From Sphingobacteriaceae bacterium UBA2059 (GTDB lineage: Bacteria > Bacteroidota > Bacteroidia > Sphingobacteriales > Sphingobacteriaceae), in contig DDAL01000008.1 of the NCBI GenBank assembly GCA_002332615.1, positions 199,989 to 263,988 on the forward strand: 64,000 nt of DNA, read 5' to 3'. Shown here piece after piece: positions 28,221-37,020 of this stretch. The notes under the pieces were generated by a model. It was not told where the DNA came from. It searched no databases and saw nothing but the letters and a program-made list of their open reading frames with translations. The translations under genes were made by a program, and so were the position numbers. The stretch's first letter is position 1. Every line of letters starts with the position of its first letter.

Positions 28221-29831
28221 CTACTCCCGTAAAGGTTTCAATGTAAATGCATCTAGGTCGGGGGCCCAATAGCGCGAACTTCCCATTTTGATTATATTTT
28301 TACCTGCCTTCAGGTTTACATGAGCGGTAACAGTCGCAATTCCTTTACCCCCAAATGTTTCAAGCTTTAAACCAGTTACCTTTGTTCCATTTACATCAAC
28401 TTCAAGTTTACGCTGCGCTTCAGGAAGGTAGGAGATTGTCAACTCGTACTTCCCGCCTTTTTCACTATACACATTATCCCATTCGGCATAATTCTCACTG
28501 CTACCTCCTACAAATCGTATTACTCTTTTCCCCGAAGCTTCTGCAGAATAAGCATAATGAACCTGCTTTTTTTTGGTTCCCAGATCAGAGTATTCAGGCA
28601 GATATGCCCATTCAGCTTCATACTTAACAGGTTCTAACCTTTTTTCAGCTTTAAGCTTAATAATTTTTACACTACGTGGAGCAAGTGTGTAAGTTAGAGA
28701 ATTAATAGCCCTTCCTTCAAATCTTCCTCTAAGCAAATCTTTAACCTCAACTTTACCTCCCAGTTCAATATCTTTTAAGTCCAGGTATAGAGAGCAGGTA
28801 GTATCTGATGGGTTATAAAAAGCAACAGCTCTGGTATTCGACCGCTCTTTCTCTACATCTTTGACTAAAATATATCCGCCGTTTTTATGGGATACAACAT
28901 AAGCTTGAAGTCCTAGCGGATCCTGGTTTAAAGCAATCAGTTCTTTGTTTTTAAGAAGATTCAATGAAGCCTCTGGAATAGTTGTTAAATCGCAGCCTAT
29001 TAATAAAGGCGAACTCATTATACACCATAGGCCAAAGTGAACCTCTTCTTCTTCTCTTTTCAGGCCTCTCCCAATTTCCAGCATGTCCATATCATTATAG
29101 TGTCCCTGTTTTGCATAGGCTGCCAGGTAAAGGTTCTTCTCTATTATATGTTTTACCGAATTCCATGTAGGCGAAATATCTTCGCTAATTCTCCACGATT
29201 GTGCAATATTCTTTGCCCAGGTTCCAGGAAAGGCCCAGCGACAAATATTCAGGTAAACAGGACGTCCAACAGTTTTGTCTATAGCATCTCTTATTTCTGT
29301 GTAACGTTTTCTTTCTTCAAGCGATAGCTCCTGTCCAGCGCCACAATAGTCTATCTTTATAAAGTCAAACTTCCATTCGTTAAAAAACAGATCAGCATCT
29401 TCTTTCTCATAACCGTAAAGTCCTACACCAATTCCATTTAAATCTTTATCCCAAATAGAGCCACAGGTATTGCTCCCTGCATCCGAATAAATACCCGCTT
29501 TAAGTCCAAGCGAATGTATATATCCACTTAAGCTTTTCAACCCTCCTGGGAAGCGCTCCGGGTGGGTATGTAATTTTCCATCATCATCCCGATAACCAAA
29601 AAATCCGTCATCAATATTTATGAACGAATATCCAGCATCTTTCAGTCCCTGGCTAATCATTGCATCCGCCTGCTTTTTTATCAGCTCTTCCCTAATATTC
29701 ACCCTATAGGTGTTCCATGAGCTCCAGCCCATTATAGGTGGATCAAAGGAGGAGGCTAAACCATTAATAGTAGTTGACAGTAAAGAAAAACAAACAGCGC
29801 ATGCTTTAAAAATTGATGGGAGCGAAGGCAT
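28221..29831 (-). CDS. Glycoside hydrolase family 27 alpha-galactosidase with C-terminal carbohydrate-binding-like domain
   Basis: Predicted secreted enzyme that releases terminal alpha-galactose, by a retaining mechanism. The 536-residue protein has a weak signal peptide (about residues 1-26), the GH27 opening MGWSSWNTY, the nucleophile Asp161 in FIKIDYCG and the acid/base Asp218 in WRISED. After the beta-sandwich domain (about 315-395) comes a CBM6/CBM35-like domain (about 400-536). It is a single gene, not beside the SusCD pairs. AT-rich codon use differs somewhat from the housekeeping genes around it, which could mean later acquisition; that is inference. Confidence 0.9.
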   Translation of the reverse strand: MPSLPSIFKACAVCFSLLSTTINGLASSFDPPIMGWSSWNTYRVNIREELIKKQADAMISQGLKDAGYSFINIDDGFFGYRDDDGKLHTHPERFPGGLKSLSGYIHSLGLKAGIYSDAGSNTCGSIWDKDLNGIGVGLYGYEKEDADLFFNEWKFDFIKIDYCGAGQELSLEERKRYTEIRDAIDKTVGRPVYLNICRWAFPGTWAKNIAQSWRISEDISPTWNSVKHIIEKNLYLAAYAKQGHYNDMDMLEIGRGLKREEEEVHFGLWCIMSSPLLIGCDLTTIPEASLNLLKNKELIALNQDPLGLQAYVVSHKNGGYILVKDVEKERSNTRAVAFYNPSDTTCSLYLDLKDIELGGKVEVKDLLRGRFEGRAINSLTYTLAPRSVKIIKLKAEKRLEPVKYEAEWAYLPEYSDLGTKKKQVHYAYSAEASGKRVIRFVGGSSENYAEWDNVYSEKGGKYELTISYLPEAQRKLEVDVNGTKVTGLKLETFGGKGIATVTAHVNLKAGKNIIKMGSSRYWAPDLDAFTLKPLRE

Positions 29832-29853
29832 ATCAGTATATTTAACGTATTTA

Positions 29854-29861
29854 CAAAGATA
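29854..29861 (-). promoter_or_regulatory. Alpha-galactosidase promoter, -7 box TATCTTTG
   Basis: On the minus strand TATCTTTG lies 22 bases before the start codon at 29831, a short leader. No CRE-like or other operator was recognised around it. Confidence 0.5.
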
Positions 29862-30024
29862 TAGCTTCTTTCACAATCGAAGCGCTTGCTGGTTACACTT
29901 ACTATACACCAGGCTGGCAGGTTTCTGCAGCTGAAATAAGCTTACGTTAACCTCGCAATATCCTTACAAGAGCCAGGCTTGTATCCCGCAGACAACTCGC
30001 TTTTAAACGGAACATTTTTAAACC

Positions 30025-30061
30025 AAAACAGGCCTTTGGATTGCTCCAAAGGCCTGTTTTT
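30025..30061. terminator. Bidirectional terminator after the zinc metallopeptidase gene
   Basis: AACAGGCCTTTGGA and TCCAAAGGCCTGTT pair perfectly around a short loop, with A-run before and T-run after. It lies 20 bp past the stop of the minus-strand peptidase gene, which is its likely user. Confidence 0.88.
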
Positions 30062-30080
30062 AATCAATACTTAGTTACAA

Positions 30081-30770
30081 TTAATCTCTTCTTCCGCCAA
30101 AAAGCATCATAGCCAGATACAGCAGCTGTACCAGCGAACCTAAGGCAGCTACAACATAGGTCATGGCAGCCCACCAAAGAGCATCCTTGGCGCCCGCATG
30201 TTCAGTGCTGGTTTGCACCACGCCGCGATTAGTCTGCAGCCACAGCAAAGCACGGTTACTCGCGTCAAATTCTACCGGCAGGGTCACCACGCTAAAAAGC
30301 GTCACCGCAACCATGGCAGCAAAAGCAATAAGCAGCATGGTATATCCCATAGAAGAAGCAGCCAGAATGATACCCAGCATAAACACATACTGCAGCACAT
30401 TGGAAGCAATAGTTACCACAGGCACCATGGCCGACCGCAACTGAAGCCATGAATAAGCTTTAGCATGCTGCACTGCGTGACCGCACTCGTGCGCAGCCAC
30501 GGCGGCTGAAGCTATGCTTCTTCCGCTATATACCTCCGGACTAAGGTTCACCGTACGTGTCTGAGGGTTATAATGATCGCTCAGTGCGCCCTCGGCAGGG
30601 ATAATCTGCACATCATAAATACCATTATCATGCAGCATCTTTTCAGCCACATCACGTCCGCTCATGCCCGACGCAAGAGGAGTTTCAGAATACTTTCTGA
30701 ACTTATTCTTAAACCTGGCCTGTACAATGAAGCTTAAAACAGCTATAAATATGAAAATTATTAATCCCAT
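30081..30770 (-). CDS. YugP-type membrane zinc metallopeptidase
   Basis: A 229-residue protein of the neutral zinc metallopeptidase (DUF2268/YugP, peptidase_Mx) family. It has an N-terminal membrane segment (about residues 2-16), the zinc motif HECGH (94-98) and three further hydrophobic segments (about 118-140, 142-165 and 203-224). Physiological substrates are not known. Stand-alone gene, divergent from rmuC. Confidence 0.88.
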   Translation of the reverse strand: MGLIIFIFIAVLSFIVQARFKNKFRKYSETPLASGMSGRDVAEKMLHDNGIYDVQIIPAEGALSDHYNPQTRTVNLSPEVYSGRSIASAAVAAHECGHAVQHAKAYSWLQLRSAMVPVVTIASNVLQYVFMLGIILAASSMGYTMLLIAFAAMVAVTLFSVVTLPVEFDASNRALLWLQTNRGVVQTSTEHAGAKDALWWAAMTYVVAALGSLVQLLYLAMMLFGGRRD

Positions 30771-30950
30771 TTTTCTTTTTTATATTTCTTATAACAAAAA
30801 GTATTCCCTTGCACTTTTTGAAATCCTAATATACGTAACAAATAGTATTCTCTGCCAAAGAGACCTCTAACAAGTTGAAATACTGACAATCTAACTAAAA
30901 ACCTGCCCGCCTCAAAAACCTAAAAATATTAGCTTATAAAGCGTTTTGTC

Positions 30951-30958
30951 TATCTTTG
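30951..30958 (+). promoter_or_regulatory. rmuC promoter, -7 box TATCTTTG
   Basis: Perfect -7 consensus ending 15 bases before the ATG at 30974. It overlaps an in-frame TTG at 30956, so the longer reading from that TTG can be excluded. Confidence 0.6.
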
Positions 30959-30973
30959 GCTAATTCGTTAGCA

Positions 30974-32341
30974 ATGGAAAATCTGTATATCGTACTCATC
31001 TGCCTGCTTATACTGGCACTTATTTTTATACTTACCCGAAGGGCAGTCACTGATAAAAATCAAAATTCTGCTCATGAAGAACTCAAGAGCGACAATGGCC
31101 GGCTGCTTGTTGAACTTGCAAAGTTACAGGAAAGATGCCGGGGACTTGAACAGGAAAAACATACACTCTCCAGCCGCTTCCTGGCCGAAAAGGAAGAACT
31201 TGCCAGGCAGCTCGCCTTCGAACGCGATCAAAATAGCATGCTTACGTCCGATTATATACGCGCAAAAAGCAACCTGGATGCTCAGAAAGAAAAACTGGAA
31301 GAACAAAAATCAGAACTGGAAGCTATACGAAGATCTTTCAATAAAGATTTTGAACTCATAGCCAATAAAATACTAGAAGAAAAAACAAGCCGCTTTACCG
31401 AAACCAATAAAAATAGCCTGGATGCTTTGCTAAATCCGCTAAAAGAAAACATAAAGTCTTTTCAGGAAAAAGTAGAGAAAGTATACGACAGCGAATCTGC
31501 CGACCGGAACATACTCAAAGGGGAAATTAATAAGCTGATGGAACTCAACAAGCAGATCAGCGAAGAAGCAAGTAATCTTACAAGGGCCTTAAAAACCGAT
31601 TCAAAAAAGCAGGGCAACTGGGGCGAAATAGTGCTCGACCGCATACTCGAAGCCTCAGGATTGCTCCTTAACGAAAGCTATACCAAGCAAACCAGCTTTA
31701 CAGGCCAGGAGGGCAACCGGCTGCAGCCCGATGTCCTTATTCACCTACCCGGCAGTAAGCACATGGTAGTCGATTCAAAAGTATCTCTGGTAGCTTACGA
31801 GCGTTTGGTCAACTGCCAGGAAGATGATGAGCGCTGCAAACATATGTCTGCTCACATAAATTCAATTAAAGAGCATATTAAGTCCCTCAGCAGCAAAAAC
31901 TATTCGTCCCTGTATGGAATTGACTCTCCCGAATTCGTTCTCTTATTCGTGCCCATTGAGTCTTCCTTTGCCATAGCCGTGCAGCAGGATGCCGAGCTGT
32001 TCGACTTTGCCTGGAGCAGGAGGGTAGTGCTGGTTACACCATCCACCTTACTGGCAACCCTCAAAACCATCGCTTCCATCTGGAAACAGGAAAAGCAAAC
32101 CCGAAACGCTATAGAAATAGCCTCTAAAGCAGGGGCCCTTTACGATAAATTTGTAGGCTTCATGGACGATCTTGCCAAAATAGGACAGCAGCTCGATAAG
32201 GCAAAAGAAAGCTATTCAGGAGCACTAAACAAGCTTTCAACAGGCACCGGAAATATTGTATCCCGCATCGAAGGACTCAGAATCCTGGGAGCCAAAACCA
32301 GTAAGCAGCTCGACAGCAGGTATATAAGCGGCGAAGATTAA
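30974..32341 (+). CDS. rmuC: DNA recombination protein RmuC homologue
   Basis: A 455-residue protein with an N-terminal membrane anchor (about residues 4-22), a long coiled coil (about 35-130) and the RmuC nuclease-like core (about 150-430), including KKQGNWGEIVLDRILEASGL and QPDVLIHLPG. In E. coli RmuC limits inversions at short repeats and acts as a putative nuclease in the PD-D/ExK class. The start ATG is set by the promoter overlap upstream. Its stop overlaps the convergent thiL stop by 4 bp. Confidence 0.92.
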   Translation: MENLYIVLICLLILALIFILTRRAVTDKNQNSAHEELKSDNGRLLVELAKLQERCRGLEQEKHTLSSRFLAEKEELARQLAFERDQNSMLTSDYIRAKSNLDAQKEKLEEQKSELEAIRRSFNKDFELIANKILEEKTSRFTETNKNSLDALLNPLKENIKSFQEKVEKVYDSESADRNILKGEINKLMELNKQISEEASNLTRALKTDSKKQGNWGEIVLDRILEASGLLLNESYTKQTSFTGQEGNRLQPDVLIHLPGSKHMVVDSKVSLVAYERLVNCQEDDERCKHMSAHINSIKEHIKSLSSKNYSSLYGIDSPEFVLLFVPIESSFAIAVQQDAELFDFAWSRRVVLVTPSTLLATLKTIASIWKQEKQTRNAIEIASKAGALYDKFVGFMDDLAKIGQQLDKAKESYSGALNKLSTGTGNIVSRIEGLRILGAKTSKQLDSRYISGED

Positions 32342-33393
32342 TTTTCGCCGCTTATTTTATTAAAAGCATTCCATCCCTGAGCTTTCAAAGGATGCACCCT
32401 GCCGCTTTTTGATATAAGTTCCATTCCTGCCGAAGGCTCTGTTATATAACCTATCACGCTCACATCAGCACTGCCTTTTATCTTGTCATAGTCTGCCTGT
32501 TTAATGGTAAACAGCAGTTCATAGTCTTCTCCGCCGCTTAACGCGCATACAGTGGGGTCCAGATTAAATTCCCTTGCGGTTTCGTAAGTCATCGGATCAA
32601 TCGGAATCTTCTCTTCATATAGTTTACACCCTTTATCCGACTGTTTGCACAAATGCATCACTTCCGACGATAAGCCGTCGGATACATCAATCATCGCCGT
32701 TGGCTTTATAGAAAACTCCTTCAGCATTTCTACAATGTCTTTACGCGCCTCAGGTTTAAGCTGCCTCTCAACAATATAATCCTTGCCCTCCAGGTCGGGC
32801 TGTATCGAAGGGTTTTCTATAAATATCTTCTTTTCGAGTTCTAAAAGCTGCAAGCCCACATAGGAAGCCCCCAGATCTCCCGAAACACAAATCAGGTCTC
32901 CTTCTTCAGCTCCGCTGCGGTAACAAATTTCTTCTTCATCTGCATAACCAATACTGGTCACACTTATAACCAGTCCCTGCCGGGAAGAGGAGGTATCCCC
33001 CCCCACAATGTCAACGCCATATTTTTTACACGCAATCAGCATTCCTTCATAAAGTTCCTCTACCGCTTCCAGCGGAAACTTGCTCGACAAACCCAAAGAT
33101 ACCGTTACCTGGGTAGCCATGCCGTTCATAGCATAAATATCGCTCAGATTTACCTGTATAGCCTTGTATCCAAGGTGTTTAAGCGGGGTAAACATAAGGT
33201 CAAAATGTATACCCTCCAGTAACAGATCAGTAGATATAAGTGTCTTTTTTCCCTCAAAGCTCAGTACAGCGGCATCATCACCCACTCCCTTTTTTGTGGA
33301 TGAATTACTTATCGTAATATTCCGGGTAATGGAATCGATGAGGCCAAACTCTCCAAGCTCACTTATATCTGTGCGTTCTTTATTTTCAAACAT
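32338..33393 (-). CDS. thiL: Thiamine-monophosphate kinase
   Basis: Phosphorylates thiamine phosphate to thiamine diphosphate, the active cofactor. The 351-residue protein belongs to the PurM-like superfamily, with GVGDDAAVL near residue 36, VQVNLSDIYAMNG-type sequence, DIVGGDTSSS and the C-terminal ALSGGEDYELLFTI. It is 12 bp downstream of nadA on the same strand, so the two cofactor genes probably share a transcript. No TPP riboswitch is visible upstream of nadA. Confidence 0.95.
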   Translation of the reverse strand: MFENKERTDISELGEFGLIDSITRNITISNSSTKKGVGDDAAVLSFEGKKTLISTDLLLEGIHFDLMFTPLKHLGYKAIQVNLSDIYAMNGMATQVTVSLGLSSKFPLEAVEELYEGMLIACKKYGVDIVGGDTSSSRQGLVISVTSIGYADEEEICYRSGAEEGDLICVSGDLGASYVGLQLLELEKKIFIENPSIQPDLEGKDYIVERQLKPEARKDIVEMLKEFSIKPTAMIDVSDGLSSEVMHLCKQSDKGCKLYEEKIPIDPMTYETAREFNLDPTVCALSGGEDYELLFTIKQADYDKIKGSADVSVIGYITEPSAGMELISKSGRVHPLKAQGWNAFNKISGEN

Positions 33394-33405
33394 CTATATT
33401 CTTTT

Positions 33406-34407
33406 TTACAGTCCCAGTTGTGCCGACAGTTCAAGCATCCTTTCAATAGGCAGGCGTGCTCTGTCTATAATATCCAAAGGTACATCAATTTCAGGTACTT
33501 CATTTTTTATACACAAGTACAGCTTTTCCAGCGTATTCCTCTTCATATGCGGGCAATCATTGCAGGCGCAGGAATTGTCGGGCGGAGCGGGTATAAAAAC
33601 TTTGTCAGGATTCGCTTTCTGCATTTGATGAATGATTCCGCTTTCGGTAGCAATGATATATTCCCTGCTATTGTCCTTAAGCGTATAATTGAGCAGGCCG
33701 GTGGTTGATCCCACATAATCGGCCATTTTTAATACAGCATCTTCGCATTCGGGATGCGCAATAAACTTTGCTTCCGGATGCCTTTCTTTAAGCAGGGTAA
33801 TGCGTTTCATAGAAAATATTTCGTGCACCATACACGATCCGTTCCAAAGTACCATGTCCCTGCCTGTTTTTTTCATAATGTATCTTCCCAGGTTCTTGTC
33901 AGGTCCGAATATTATTTTCTGCTCTTTGGGCAGGCTTTGTACTATCTGTACCGCATTGGACGATGTACATACAATATCGCTTAGAGCCTTCAGCTCAGCC
34001 GAACAATTTACATACGTAATTACCAGGTGGTCCGGATAATTCTTTTTAAACTTTTCAAACAGCACAGCCGGGCAGCTGTCGGAAAGTGAACAGCCCGCCT
34101 TAGCGTCGGGCAGGAGTACCTTTTTTGAGGGAGATAAAAGCTTAGCGGTTTCGGCCATAAAGTGCACACCTGCAAATACAATAATGTCTGCATCTGTTTT
34201 AGCAGCCTGCTGCGACAGCCCCAGGCTGTCTCCAATATAGTCTGCTATGTCCTGTATGTCCGGCTCCTGATAGTAGTGAGCAAGAATAACAGCATTCTTT
34301 TCCTTCTTCAGCCTCTCTATTTCATCAAATAGATCAAGCCTTGGATCAATGGCTTCTTCGACAAAGCCTTTTATGTTAATTTCCTCTAAAAAATCAGTTT
34401 CCAACAT
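33406..34407 (-). CDS. nadA: Quinolinate synthase A
   Basis: Condenses iminoaspartate with dihydroxyacetone phosphate to give quinolinate, using a 4Fe-4S cluster. The 333-residue protein has the three expected ligands by comparison with E. coli NadA: Cys106 in AGCSLSD, Cys192 in GSCMVHE and Cys285 in ACNDCPHM. It is divergent from nadB, which supplies the iminoaspartate, across 406 bp. A tandem 10-bp repeat (34441-34460) lies just upstream of its start. Confidence 0.96.
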   Translation of the reverse strand: MLETDFLEEINIKGFVEEAIDPRLDLFDEIERLKKEKNAVILAHYYQEPDIQDIADYIGDSLGLSQQAAKTDADIIVFAGVHFMAETAKLLSPSKKVLLPDAKAGCSLSDSCPAVLFEKFKKNYPDHLVITYVNCSAELKALSDIVCTSSNAVQIVQSLPKEQKIIFGPDKNLGRYIMKKTGRDMVLWNGSCMVHEIFSMKRITLLKERHPEAKFIAHPECEDAVLKMADYVGSTTGLLNYTLKDNSREYIIATESGIIHQMQKANPDKVFIPAPPDNSCACNDCPHMKRNTLEKLYLCIKNEVPEIDVPLDIIDRARLPIERMLELSAQLGL

Positions 34408-34813
34408 TTCAATAAAAACAATTATTTATATAAATATATATTATTAGGGCTTATTAGGGTGTTAGTAGTGTGAGTAAGAGATACGCATTAAACTATGAAA
34501 TGTTACTTATTGGCAACTTATCCACATTTTACCTTCTTTTTTACACCATCAAGTCATTCATAAATAGAACTATATAATATCGCTATACTTTTTATCCCCC
34601 GCCAAAATGTTTATTTCTTTCCTCACAAACAGGGTGAATAAAGTACTGTTTTAACAAGCATAAGTTATGTACAACCTTTACTTTATTCATAGCTGCAACG
34701 GCCTACCAGGGCAAAAATTTTTTTATTAAAAATCTATTTACACAAAATTAACATCTTTACATCAGTTTATTAACAATCCTGCAGCTTACGTACAGGTTAA
34801 AACAATTTATTCC
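34408..34813. other. nadA-nadB intergenic region; candidate replication origin
   Basis: A 406-bp AT-rich gap with no gene. It contains one perfect DnaA box TTATCCACA (34518-34526) and four one-mismatch relatives of TTWTNCACA: TGTGAGTAA (34469-34477, minus strand), TTTTACACC (34539-34547), TTATGTACA (34665-34673) and ATTTACACA (34736-34744). A run of nearly pure A/T lies at about 34420-34444 and another at 34716-34740. The plus-strand G/C bias appears to change sign here. These features would fit an oriC but also could arise in any AT-rich gap; divergent nadA/nadB promoters must be here too, although I could not pick out -7 boxes. Confidence 0.4.
34441..34460. repeat. Tandem 10-bp direct repeat upstream of nadA
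   Basis: TTATTAGGGC is followed at once by TTATTAGGGT. The pair lies 34-53 bases before the nadA start codon, within range of its promoter, and could be a regulator site. Nothing confirms this. Confidence 0.5.
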
Positions 34814-36400
34814 ATGATCAGTGTTGATTTCTTAGTAATAGGTTCTGGCATAGCCGGACTGTCGCTGGCACTTAAAGCGGCAAAACACGGTAAGGTACTG
34901 ATAGTTACAAAGGCAAATGAAGACGAATCTAACACTAAGTATGCCCAGGGCGGAGTGGCTGTAGTTGTTAATAAAAAAGATTCTTTCGACAAACACATAA
35001 AAGATACCCTCATTGCGGGCGACGGCTTGTGCGATAAGAACGTTGTTGATTTTGTAGTAAAAGAGGGCCCCATGCGCATCCATGAGCTCATTGAGTACGG
35101 CACCAAATTCGACAATAATAAGCAGGGTACCTATGATCTTGCACGCGAAGGCGGCCATTCAGAAAGCAGGGTACTGCACTATAAGGATATAACGGGCCTT
35201 GAAATAGAAAGAGCCCTGCTCGATAAAATACACGCAGACCCTAATATTGAGATATTAACCCACTATATGGCCGTAGAGATCATCACTCAGCATCATCGCG
35301 GCGAATTTGTTGACCGCCGTTCGCAGGATATTACCTGTTACGGCGTCTATGCTTTGAACACCCTTTCGGGCAAAGTAGAGAGAATCTTGTCCAAAGTTAC
35401 CGTAATGGCTACAGGCGGTGCAGGGCATATTTATTCGACCACCACCAACCCGGTTATAGCTACCGGCGATGGTATTGCTATGGTACACAGGGCCAAGGGA
35501 AAAATAAGGAATATGGAGTTTATGCAGTTTCATCCAACGGCGCTTTACAATCCGAGTGAGTACCCGTCTTTTCTTATATCCGAAGCCGTGAGAGGTTTTG
35601 GGGGGGTTCTTAAAACCAGGAAGGGGAGGGAATTCATGCACCGGTATGACCCGCGTGGTTCCCTGGCCCCGCGCGATATTGTTGCCCGTGCCATTGATGC
35701 CGAAATGAAGAAATCAGGCGATGAGTACGTATACCTGGACGTGACACACCGCTCGAAAGAAGATATACTGGTACACTTTCCTAATATTTACGCAAAATGC
35801 CTGTCTATTGGTATTGATATGTCTAAAGACATGATACCCGTTACCCCCGCCTGTCATTACTCTTGCGGAGGCATCATGGTGGATGAGCATGGAGGCTCCT
35901 CTATCAGGAGGCTCTACGCCTGCGGTGAATGTTCCTCAACGGGTTTACACGGGGCCAACAGGCTGGCTTCCAATTCCCTGCTCGAAGCTACCGTATTCGC
36001 ACACCGCATTTATAGGCATGCCATAGAGCACTCGGGCGCCTACACCCTGCCAAAGGACATTCCTCAATGGGATGAAACCAATACCCAACTTTCTAACGAA
36101 GATATACTGGTAACGCATAACCTGCGCGAAACTCAAAAGATAATGAGCGATTATGTGGGCATTGTACGTTCAGATTTCCGCCTCGACCGCGCTTTCAGGC
36201 GTTTGCACTTGATATTTAACGAAACTGAACATTTTTATAAGCGCACGCGCTTATCCGTTGGCCTTTGCGAACTTCGAAATGTTATTGAAACCGCTTATGT
36301 GGTCATAAAATCGGCGATGCAGCGCAAAGAAAGCCGCGGCCTGCATTATACCACCGACTATCCGGGGCACAGCGATAAACCGGAGGATACGATTATTTAG
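34814..36400 (+). CDS. nadB: L-aspartate oxidase
   Basis: FAD enzyme that oxidises L-aspartate to iminoaspartate, feeding NadA. The 528-residue protein has the dinucleotide-binding start GSGIAGLSLALKAA, the flavin-contact stretch TKYAQGGVAVV, the HPTALYNPS active-site block and HYSCGGI near residue 352. Relatives with fumarate reductase activity are excluded by the overall length and the family's C-terminal helical domain. Its stop codon is directly followed, with no spacer, by the 3' end of an oppositely oriented tRNA gene. Confidence 0.96.
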   Translation: MISVDFLVIGSGIAGLSLALKAAKHGKVLIVTKANEDESNTKYAQGGVAVVVNKKDSFDKHIKDTLIAGDGLCDKNVVDFVVKEGPMRIHELIEYGTKFDNNKQGTYDLAREGGHSESRVLHYKDITGLEIERALLDKIHADPNIEILTHYMAVEIITQHHRGEFVDRRSQDITCYGVYALNTLSGKVERILSKVTVMATGGAGHIYSTTTNPVIATGDGIAMVHRAKGKIRNMEFMQFHPTALYNPSEYPSFLISEAVRGFGGVLKTRKGREFMHRYDPRGSLAPRDIVARAIDAEMKKSGDEYVYLDVTHRSKEDILVHFPNIYAKCLSIGIDMSKDMIPVTPACHYSCGGIMVDEHGGSSIRRLYACGECSSTGLHGANRLASNSLLEATVFAHRIYRHAIEHSGAYTLPKDIPQWDETNTQLSNEDILVTHNLRETQKIMSDYVGIVRSDFRLDRAFRRLHLIFNETEHFYKRTRLSVGLCELRNVIETAYVVIKSAMQRKESRGLHYTTDYPGHSDKPEDTII

Positions 36401-36473
36401 AGCGGAAAACGGGATTCGAACCCGCGACCTTCAGTTTGGGAAACTGATGCTCTGCCAGCTGAGCTATTTCCGC
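36401..36473 (-). tRNA. tRNA-Gly (anticodon CCC)
   Basis: On the minus strand the 73-base cloverleaf starts GCGGAAA and its acceptor partner is TTTCCGC with discriminator T. D-stem GCTC/GAGC, anticodon stem TCAGT/ACTGA with loop TTCCCAA (anticodon CCC), and a T-arm with TTCGAAT are all intact. No CCA is encoded. It decodes GGG. Confidence 0.97.
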
Positions 36474-36498
36474 ACATTAAAAATTAATACACAAATAT

Positions 36499-37020
36499 AT
36501 GGCACTTATTTTACCGGTAAAAGGCATACACCCCATTTTTGGGGAAGATTGTTTTTTAAGTCCTAATGCAACCATTGTAGGCGATGTTATAATGGGCGCC
36601 AGATGTTCGGTATGGTTTAATGCCGTAGTACGGGGCGATGTAAACAGCATTCGCATTGGCGACAATGTAAATATACAGGACAATGTGGTTATTCATTGCA
36701 CCTATCAAAAAACCGCTACCAGCATTGCCGGCAATGTTTCTATAGGGCATAGCGCATTGGTGCACGGCTGCACCCTGCAGGAGTATGTGCTTATAGGCAT
36801 GGGCGCCATTATTATGGATAGGGCCGAAGTTCAATCCTATTGCATTGTTGCGGCCGGATCGGTGGTCCTAGAGGGCAGCGTATGCGAGTCGGGCTATCTG
36901 TATGCCGGCACGCCCGCCAGGAAAATTAAAGCTCTAACTATAGAACAAAGGGAAATGCTGCAAACACTTCCCTCTAACTATATTATGTATTCTTCTTTCT
37001 TTGCTTCAGATTCTGATTGA
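36499..37020 (+). CDS. Gamma-class carbonic anhydrase-like protein
   Basis: A 173-residue left-handed beta-helix protein with hexapeptide repeats. The three zinc-ligand histidines of gamma carbonic anhydrases are recognisable in VIHCTYQ, SIGHSALVHGC. Relatives (YrdA, PaaY) range from active CO2 hydratases to proteins with no shown activity, so catalysis is not assured. The 3' end overlaps the 3' end of the convergent lipoprotein gene by 38 bp. Confidence 0.9.
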   Translation: MALILPVKGIHPIFGEDCFLSPNATIVGDVIMGARCSVWFNAVVRGDVNSIRIGDNVNIQDNVVIHCTYQKTATSIAGNVSIGHSALVHGCTLQEYVLIGMGAIIMDRAEVQSYCIVAAGSVVLEGSVCESGYLYAGTPARKIKALTIEQREMLQTLPSNYIMYSSFFASDSD

